In this document: positions 58,959 through 64,000 of the stretch, one piece after another
Layout of the letters: the number at the start of each line of letters is the position of its first letter
How positions within the stretch are numbered: the first letter of the stretch is position 1
Source of the DNA: Candidatus Fimenecus excrementigallinarum
GTDB taxonomy: Bacteria > Bacillota > Clostridia > Oscillospirales > Acutalibacteraceae
Length of the DNA: 64,000 nucleotides
Assembly (NCBI GenBank): GCA_018714805.1
Contig: DVMW01000024.1
Span: forward strand, 1 to 64,000
Direction of reading: 5' to 3'
Notes under the pieces: generated by a model
Databases searched by the model: none
What the model was told of the DNA's origin: nothing
The model's input: only the letters and a program-made list of their open reading frames with translations
Translations under genes and position numbers: made by a program

Positions 58959-60902
58959 ATGGCGATTGAAAGAATGAAGCTGATGAAAATCAGCGGCGCG
59001 CTGGAGCAGCTGCCGGCCGTCAGCGAGGCGCTGTGCGAAAGCGAAAGCTTCCAGCCGGACGCCGCAGCCAAATATATCTCTTCCTCCATGGGCTTCCTCC
59101 CGTTCGCCGACGAGAACCCGTACACGCAGAAGCTGGCGACGCTGACGGATTTTGCCGCTTCCCTGGGGTTCCCGCTGGAGGTGCAGGCGGCTTCGGTCGC
59201 CGCGACGGACGACGCGGACGACGCGTACATCCGCGCGGTAGAAGCGCGCGCGGCCGAGCTTTTGGAAACGCGCCGCATTTTGACCGAGCAAAAAGAGGTC
59301 TGTGAGGACGGCATCCGCAAATATTCGCATTTTACGGGGCTGGATTTGGATTTGGACGGCATCTCCGCGTGCGAATTCGTCAAGGTGCGCTTTGGGCATA
59401 TGCCCAAGGAAAGCGCGGAGCGGCTGCAAACGGTTTTCAAGGATTATCCGTACCTGCTGTTCTGCCCGTGCTCGGAGGACAAGACCGATTACTGGGGCGT
59501 TTACTTTGCCCCGGTCGACCGGCTCGACGAGGTGGACGGCATTTTCGCCTTTTTGCTGTTCGAGCCCTTTTCCGTTCCGGGCGCGGCGGGCACCGTCGAC
59601 GAGGTGCTTGCGGAAATTCGCAAAAGCATCGCCATTTTAGACGGGCAGCTCAGCGAGAACAAGGACCAGCTGCGCGCGCTCTGGAAAGAGGAGCAGGCGC
59701 ATTGCAACCAGCTGTACACGGGGCTTTTGCGCAAGGACGCGATTTTTTCCCTGCGCAGCTACGCGCTGCACAACGAGCGCAGCTTCATGCTGGTGGGCTT
59801 TGTCCCCGAAAGCCGCGTACACAAGGTGGCGGCGCGGCTCGACGTGCTGGAGGGCGTTTCGACCGAGGTCGGCGAGCCGCCGAAAAGCGACAAGGTCTCC
59901 GTGCCCGTCGAATACAAGAAGCGCGGACCTTTGTACCGCGCGCTGGTCGCGCCGTACCGCTATTATATTGAGATGTACGGCTCGCCGGGCCGCAGCGACG
60001 TGGACGTCACGCCCTTTGTCGCCTTTACCTACACCATTCTGTTCGGCATTATGTTCGGCGACCTCGGGCAGGGGCTGGTTGTCAGCCTTGCGGGGCTTCT
60101 CATGTGGAAGCTCAAGAAAATGGAGCTCGGCAAAATCCTGATTCCCTGCGGGCTGTCGTCGGTGGTGTTCGGCTTCCTCTTCGGCAGCGTGTTCGGCTTC
60201 GAGGACCTGCTCGACCCCGTTTACCACGCCATGGGCCTTCCCGGCAAGCCGTTTTCCGTTATGGACAGCATCAACACCGTGCTGCTTATCGCGATTGGCA
60301 TCGGCGTTGTGCTGATGGTCGCCGCCATGCTCATCCACGTGTACGCGAGTCTGAAGCGAAAACAGGTGGGCGAGGCGCTTTTCAGCCAGAACGGCGTGGC
60401 GGGCATTGTGCTCTATTTGATGGGCGTCAACCTCGCCTCCGGCTTTATGGGCGGCCCGGCCCCCGTGCCGACGGGCCTTTGCGCTGCGCTGCTGGGCGTG
60501 TCGGCGGTGCTTGTGTATATCAAGGAGATTCCCATAGGCCTTATCGACCGCCATCCCGACTGGAAGCCGGACAGCATAGGCGACTTCCTGCTGCAAAACT
60601 TCTTTGAGCTTATCGAATATCTGCTGTCGTATTTGTCCAATACGCTGTCCTTCCTTCGCGTGGGCGCGTATGTGCTCGTACACGCGGGCATGATGATGGT
60701 CGTTTTCTCGCTCGCGGGCGAAAGCGAAAACCTGTTCGTGATTGTGCTCGGCAACATCCTGGTGATTGTGCTCGAGGGGCTTTTGACGGGGATTCAGGTG
60801 CTTCGTCTGGAGTATTACGAAATGTTCAGCCGGTTTTATGAGGGCGACGGCGTACCCTTTACGCCGATTTCCCTGAAAAAAATACAAAAGCATTCCAATT
60901 GA
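58959..60902 (+). CDS. ntpI: V/A-type ATPase subunit I (stator a-subunit)
   Basis: A 647-aa protein with a soluble N-terminal arm (about 1-330) and a C-terminal membrane part of seven to eight helices. VDVTPFVAFTYTILFGIMFGDLGQG and LSFLRVGAYVLVHAG include the essential Arg of the ion half-channels (LRVGAY). Length and motifs are normal for the family. ATG 58959 follows AAAGGAG. Its N-terminal half is duplicated in the gene upstream. Confidence 0.96.
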   Translation: MAIERMKLMKISGALEQLPAVSEALCESESFQPDAAAKYISSSMGFLPFADENPYTQKLATLTDFAASLGFPLEVQAASVAATDDADDAYIRAVEARAAELLETRRILTEQKEVCEDGIRKYSHFTGLDLDLDGISACEFVKVRFGHMPKESAERLQTVFKDYPYLLFCPCSEDKTDYWGVYFAPVDRLDEVDGIFAFLLFEPFSVPGAAGTVDEVLAEIRKSIAILDGQLSENKDQLRALWKEEQAHCNQLYTGLLRKDAIFSLRSYALHNERSFMLVGFVPESRVHKVAARLDVLEGVSTEVGEPPKSDKVSVPVEYKKRGPLYRALVAPYRYYIEMYGSPGRSDVDVTPFVAFTYTILFGIMFGDLGQGLVVSLAGLLMWKLKKMELGKILIPCGLSSVVFGFLFGSVFGFEDLLDPVYHAMGLPGKPFSVMDSINTVLLIAIGIGVVLMVAAMLIHVYASLKRKQVGEALFSQNGVAGIVLYLMGVNLASGFMGGPAPVPTGLCAALLGVSAVLVYIKEIPIGLIDRHPDWKPDSIGDFLLQNFFELIEYLLSYLSNTLSFLRVGAYVLVHAGMMMVVFSLAGESENLFVIVLGNILVIVLEGLLTGIQVLRLEYYEMFSRFYEGDGVPFTPISLKKIQKHSN

Positions 60903-60920
60903 CCTTAGGAGGAATTTGTT

Positions 60921-61388
60921 ATGACCGTATGCTTTTATGTTCTGTTGCTTGCAGCCCCCGCGGCGCTTCTTATGACGGCGTTCGCCGCCGTTCGCAAACG
61001 CGGGAAGGGCCGCGCCGCAAAACGCGCTTTGGGTACGAACCTCGCCGTGTTCGGCGTGCTGGTCGTGCTGCTGTCGGTTCTGTCCTTTAACGTCTTTGCG
61101 GCGGAGGAAACGCCCGCTGCGGCGGACGCGGCCGTGCAGACGCAGGAGGCGGCCGAACCGGCGGCGGACGGGTCCTCTAAGGGCCTCGGCCTTTTGGCGG
61201 CGGGCCTTGTAACGGGCCTTGCGGGCATCGGCGGCGGCATTGCGCTGGCGGCCGGCGCGCCGGCGGCGATTGCGGCGACGGCGGAAAATCCGAAGTCCTT
61301 CGGTAAGTCCCTTATTTTCGTGGCGCTGGGGGAATCCATCGCGCTGTTCGGCGTGGTCATTTCCATCCTTATCATCAACGAGCTGTAA
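60921..61388 (+). CDS. V/A-type ATPase membrane ring subunit K (extended form)
   Basis: A 155-aa protein. Two N-terminal hydrophobic helices (first ~55 aa, second ending VLSFNVFA) are followed by an Ala/Glu-rich ~30-aa loop and one c-type hairpin: LLAAGLVTGLAGIGGGIALAAG and LIFVALGESIALFGVVISIL. Ion-binding Glu is at residue 138 (GES). The Gln usual for Na+ sites in the first hairpin helix is not seen (GIGGG), which leans to protons but is not decisive. Similar extended K subunits occur in Clostridia. ATG 60921 follows TTAGGAGG. Confidence 0.9.
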   Translation: MTVCFYVLLLAAPAALLMTAFAAVRKRGKGRAAKRALGTNLAVFGVLVVLLSVLSFNVFAAEETPAAADAAVQTQEAAEPAADGSSKGLGLLAAGLVTGLAGIGGGIALAAGAPAAIAATAENPKSFGKSLIFVALGESIALFGVVISILIINEL

Positions 61389-61400
61389 CGGGGCGGCGGT

Positions 61401-61706
61401 ATGCGACTGTTTTTAGTCAGCGACAAGGTTGACCCGGTCATTGGTATGCGCTTAGCCGGGGTCGAGGGCGTCTGCCTGCGCGAGCCCGAAAGGCTTGCCG
61501 AGGCGCTGGAAACGGCGGCCGGCACCGCGGACATCGGCGTGCTGCTGTACACCGCCGGCGTGCGCGAGAGCTGCCCGGAGACCGTCGCGCGCCTGCAGCG
61601 GCAAAACAGGCCGCTGCTTTTGGAAATTCCGGACGGCGAAAGCGCGAGCGGAAATTCCGGCAGCATTACCGAATACATTCAGGAAGCGGTCGGCATCCAT
61701 CTGTGA
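61401..61706 (+). CDS. V/A-type ATPase subunit F
   Basis: A 101-aa rotor subunit (MRLFLVSDKVDPVIGMRLAGVEG; middle IGVLLYTAGV; C-terminal SITEYIQEAVGIHL matches the conserved SI..Y.REAIG end). It binds subunit D in the central stalk. It begins 12 nt after the K stop with GGGGCGG as a modest ribosome site. Confidence 0.9.
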   Translation: MRLFLVSDKVDPVIGMRLAGVEGVCLREPERLAEALETAAGTADIGVLLYTAGVRESCPETVARLQRQNRPLLLEIPDGESASGNSGSITEYIQEAVGIHL

Positions 61707-61732
61707 GCCGCCGCGGCAAGAGGTGAGAGACC

Positions 61733-62338
61733 TTGGATATTCCGAACGGCAAAATCCATGTTTTCCTGGACGCCGTCCAGGCTTTGGCGAACGAGGCGTG
61801 CGACAAAATCGACCGGGAAACGGAATCGGTGCGCGCGCAGCGCCTGCAGGCGCTCGAAAGCGAGGCCAAAAAGCGCAGCGAAGCGTTCGCGGCATATGAA
61901 ATTTCCCGCATCGACGCGGACTTCAACCGGGAAATCTCCGATTTGGAGGAGGCGTCGCGCAAGCGGCTGACCGAACGCCGCGACGCGCTGGAGGCGCAGG
62001 TGTTTGACCGGGTGCGCGCGCGGCTTGCGCGCTTTACCGCGTCCGACGCGTACCGGACGTTTTTGGAAGCCAGCGCCAAAAAGGCGGTGGCGGCCGTCGG
62101 CGGCGGCGACGTCACCGTTTATCTGCGCGAAGCGGACCTGCCGCTTGCGGACGCGGTCCTTGCGGCGTGCAGCGGCAAGGCGAGCATAGAGGCGGATTCG
62201 TCCATCGCTCTCGGCGGGCTGAAGGTGCGCTCCGGCGCGGGGCTTTTGGCGGACGACACGCTCGACGCGCGCGTCGAGACGCAGAAAGCGCGGTTCCTGT
62301 CTGTTTCCGGGCTTTCCCTGGAGGAGGAGCAGGCATGA
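61733..62338 (+). CDS. V/A-type ATPase subunit E
   Basis: A 201-aa peripheral stalk subunit: long N-terminal coiled coil (about 10-110, rich in E, R, A) and a C-terminal globular domain with VYLREADLPLADAVLAAC, IALGGLKVRSGAGLLADDTLDARVE, typical of E (GG..v.....g.i.v.NTld.R). Starts at TTG 61733 behind AGAGGTGAGAG. Its stop overlaps the start of subunit A by 4 nt (ATGA). Confidence 0.9.
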   Translation: MDIPNGKIHVFLDAVQALANEACDKIDRETESVRAQRLQALESEAKKRSEAFAAYEISRIDADFNREISDLEEASRKRLTERRDALEAQVFDRVRARLARFTASDAYRTFLEASAKKAVAAVGGGDVTVYLREADLPLADAVLAACSGKASIEADSSIALGGLKVRSGAGLLADDTLDARVETQKARFLSVSGLSLEEEQA

Positions 62339-64000
62339 CGTCTTATCAAATCTACGGCATCAACGGGCCGGTCGTCACGGTGCGCGGCGAAACGCAGCTG
62401 CAAATGATGGAAACGGTGTATGTCGGCGACGCGCGCCTTATCGGCGAGGTTATCGGCCTGACCAAGGAACGGACCACCATCCAGGTTTATGAGGAGACCG
62501 CCGGCCTTACGGTCGGCGAGCCGGTTTATGCGACGGGCAGCGCCATGCGCGTGCTGCTCGGGCCCGGCCTTCTGGGCAATATTTTCGACGGCATCCAGCG
62601 CCCCCTGCCGGCGCTGGAAACGAAGTTCGGCGCCTTTATCGGCCGCGGCGCGCAGTTTTCCCCGCTGGACACCGAACGGACGTTTGACGTGCACGTCTGC
62701 GTGCATCCCGGCGAGCGCCTCTGCGGTGGCGACGTGTACGCCGTCTGCCCGGAAACGGACGCTGTCGAGCACCGCGTGATGCTCGCGCCCGACCTTTGCG
62801 GGACCGTGCAAAGCGTGCAGCCCGACGGGGCGTACCGCGTGCTGGACACCGTGGCGGTCCTTTTGACCGACGACGGGCGCGAGGTGGAGCTCAATTTGAC
62901 GCAGGCCTGGCCGATTCGCACCCCGCGGCCCGTACAAAAGCGGCTGCCCGCGGACCGGCCGCTGATTACCGGGCAGCGTGTGATTGACACCGTTTTCCCC
63001 GTCGCCAAGGGCGGCGCGGCGGCCATACCCGGCGGCTTCGGCACCGGCAAGACCATGACGCAGCACCAGCTTGCCAAATGGTGCGACGCGGACATCATTA
63101 TCTATGTCGGCTGCGGCGAGCGCGGCAACGAAATGACGCAGGTGCTGACCGAATTTTCGGAGCTGACGGACCCGCGCACGGGCAAGCCCCTGCTTGACCG
63201 CACGGTGCTTATCGCGAACACCTCCAATATGCCCGTCGCCGCGCGCGAGGCGTCCATTTATACCGGCATTACGCTGGCGGAATATTACCGCGACATGGGC
63301 TACCACACCGCGCTGATGGCGGACTCGACCTCCCGCTGGGCCGAGGCGCTGCGCGAAATTTCCGGCCGCTTGGAGGAAATGCCCGCCGACGAGGGCTTCC
63401 CGGCGTACCTGCCCTCGCGCCTGTCGGAGTTTTACGAGCGCGCCGGCCGGACCGAGACGCTCGGCGGCCGCGAAGGGTCCGTCACGCTTATCGGCGCCGT
63501 GTCCCCGCAGGGCTCTGATTTTTCCGAGCCCGTCACGCAGAACACCAAGCGCTTCACGCGCTGCTTCTGGGCGCTTGACAAGTCGCTTGCGTACGCGCGC
63601 CATTATCCGGCCATCAACTGGACGCTGTCCTACAGTGAATACACCGGCGAGCTGCAAAACTGGTACCGCGACAACGTTTCGCCCGAATTTTCCGGCGACC
63701 GCGACGAGCTGTGCGCCCTTTTGCAGGAGGAAAACGCGCTTTTGGAAATCGTCAAGCTCATCGGCGCGGACGTGCTGCCCGACGACCAGAAGCTGGTTAT
63801 GGAAACCGCGCGCGTCATCCGCGTCGGCTTCCTGCAGCAAAACGCCTTCCATGCCGAAGACACCTTTGTTCCGCTCGACAAGCAGTTTTGCATGATGCAT
63901 ACCATTTTGCACCTGCACCACCGCGCCAGGGAGGTCGTCGCGCGGCAGATTCCCATTTCCGCGCTGCTGAAGACCGGTATTTTCGACAAGCTCATCAAAA
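62335..64000 (+). CDS. ntpA: V/A-type ATPase catalytic subunit A (cut by window end)
   Basis: The frame is open from ATG 62335 to the window edge (555 codons of an expected ~590). It starts YQIYGINGPVVTVRG, with LGPGLLGNIFDGIQRPL, the P-loop IPGGFGTGKTMTQHQL (about 231-246), catalytic Glu in GCGERGNEM, MADSTSRWAEALREISGRLEEMPADEG, and SEPVTQNTKRF. This is the ATP-hydrolysing subunit. Subunits B and D, needed for a complete enzyme, must lie beyond the window. It overlaps the E gene stop. Confidence 0.97.
   Translation, partial: MTSYQIYGINGPVVTVRGETQLQMMETVYVGDARLIGEVIGLTKERTTIQVYEETAGLTVGEPVYATGSAMRVLLGPGLLGNIFDGIQRPLPALETKFGAFIGRGAQFSPLDTERTFDVHVCVHPGERLCGGDVYAVCPETDAVEHRVMLAPDLCGTVQSVQPDGAYRVLDTVAVLLTDDGREVELNLTQAWPIRTPRPVQKRLPADRPLITGQRVIDTVFPVAKGGAAAIPGGFGTGKTMTQHQLAKWCDADIIIYVGCGERGNEMTQVLTEFSELTDPRTGKPLLDRTVLIANTSNMPVAAREASIYTGITLAEYYRDMGYHTALMADSTSRWAEALREISGRLEEMPADEGFPAYLPSRLSEFYERAGRTETLGGREGSVTLIGAVSPQGSDFSEPVTQNTKRFTRCFWALDKSLAYARHYPAINWTLSYSEYTGELQNWYRDNVSPEFSGDRDELCALLQEENALLEIVKLIGADVLPDDQKLVMETARVIRVGFLQQNAFHAEDTFVPLDKQFCMMHTILHLHHRAREVVARQIPISALLKTGIFDKLIK

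Overview
The window looks like a chromosomal segment from a GC-rich, spore-forming anaerobe of the Clostridia, most likely an Oscillospiraceae/Ruminococcaceae-type gut fermenter. This is inferred from the gene set, not from a marker gene. The evidence is dipicolinate synthase (dpaA, dpaB), a PdaA-type cortex deacetylase and a DacF-like carboxypeptidase (sporulation), pyruvate formate-lyase and pyruvate phosphate dikinase (anaerobic fermentation), a V/A-type ATPase, a CD1247-type protein, and strong Firmicutes-style sigma-A promoters and T-box/ZTP riboregulators. No tRNA, rRNA or CRISPR array was seen.

Layout. 1-3510 is visibly AT-richer foreign DNA: a frameshifted C-terminal piece of a large serine recombinase, an unrecognised fragment, a truncated methyltransferase, and an AbrB-ABC transporter operon behind a perfect-consensus promoter with a palindromic operator. 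The foreign DNA runs into the 3' end of rlmD, whose last ~90 codons look imported. 3511-14893 is core chromosome: rlmD, a 47-aa acidic peptide, two lipoproteins, ppdK, ahcY, a YfbR-like nucleotidase, rpsU, a YqeG phosphatase, an Xaa-Pro peptidase, efp and a CD1247-like zinc protein. 15124-29717 holds an M23 peptidase, a short tandem-repeat patch, a GNAT enzyme, a cohesin-like surface protein, T-box-controlled thrS, a membrane-anchored phosphoesterase, azlCD, rmuC, and a sugar-transporter/GH3 glucosidase pair. 29802-38365 is mostly minus strand: pflB under a ZTP riboswitch, a MacB/FtsX-like ABC exporter operon, and dpaA-dpaB. 38498-42183 is murC-nadB-nadC. 42263-54547 holds a large exported protein of unknown function, gdpD, a DUF5696-like lipoprotein, ybaK, dacF, a phosphoesterase, a DHHW protein, a free-standing E2-like acyltransferase, pdaA and trmL. 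54588-56258 is a GH13 alpha-glucosidase. 56557 to the window end is a V/A-ATPase operon in the order G, C, I-N-terminal paralogue, I, K, F, E, A (A is cut by the window edge).

The genes together describe carbohydrate uptake and hydrolysis (GH3, GH13, transporter), PEP/pyruvate and formate metabolism (ppdK, pflB), NAD synthesis, envelope and spore-cortex building, and an ion-translocating rotary ATPase. The most unusual items are the extra free-standing half of the ATPase stator subunit I, the composite mobile-element scar that appears to have replaced the C-terminus of RlmD, the lone E2 domain lacking lipoyl and E1 partners, and two leader regions (pflB, gdpD) with intrinsic terminators between promoter and gene.
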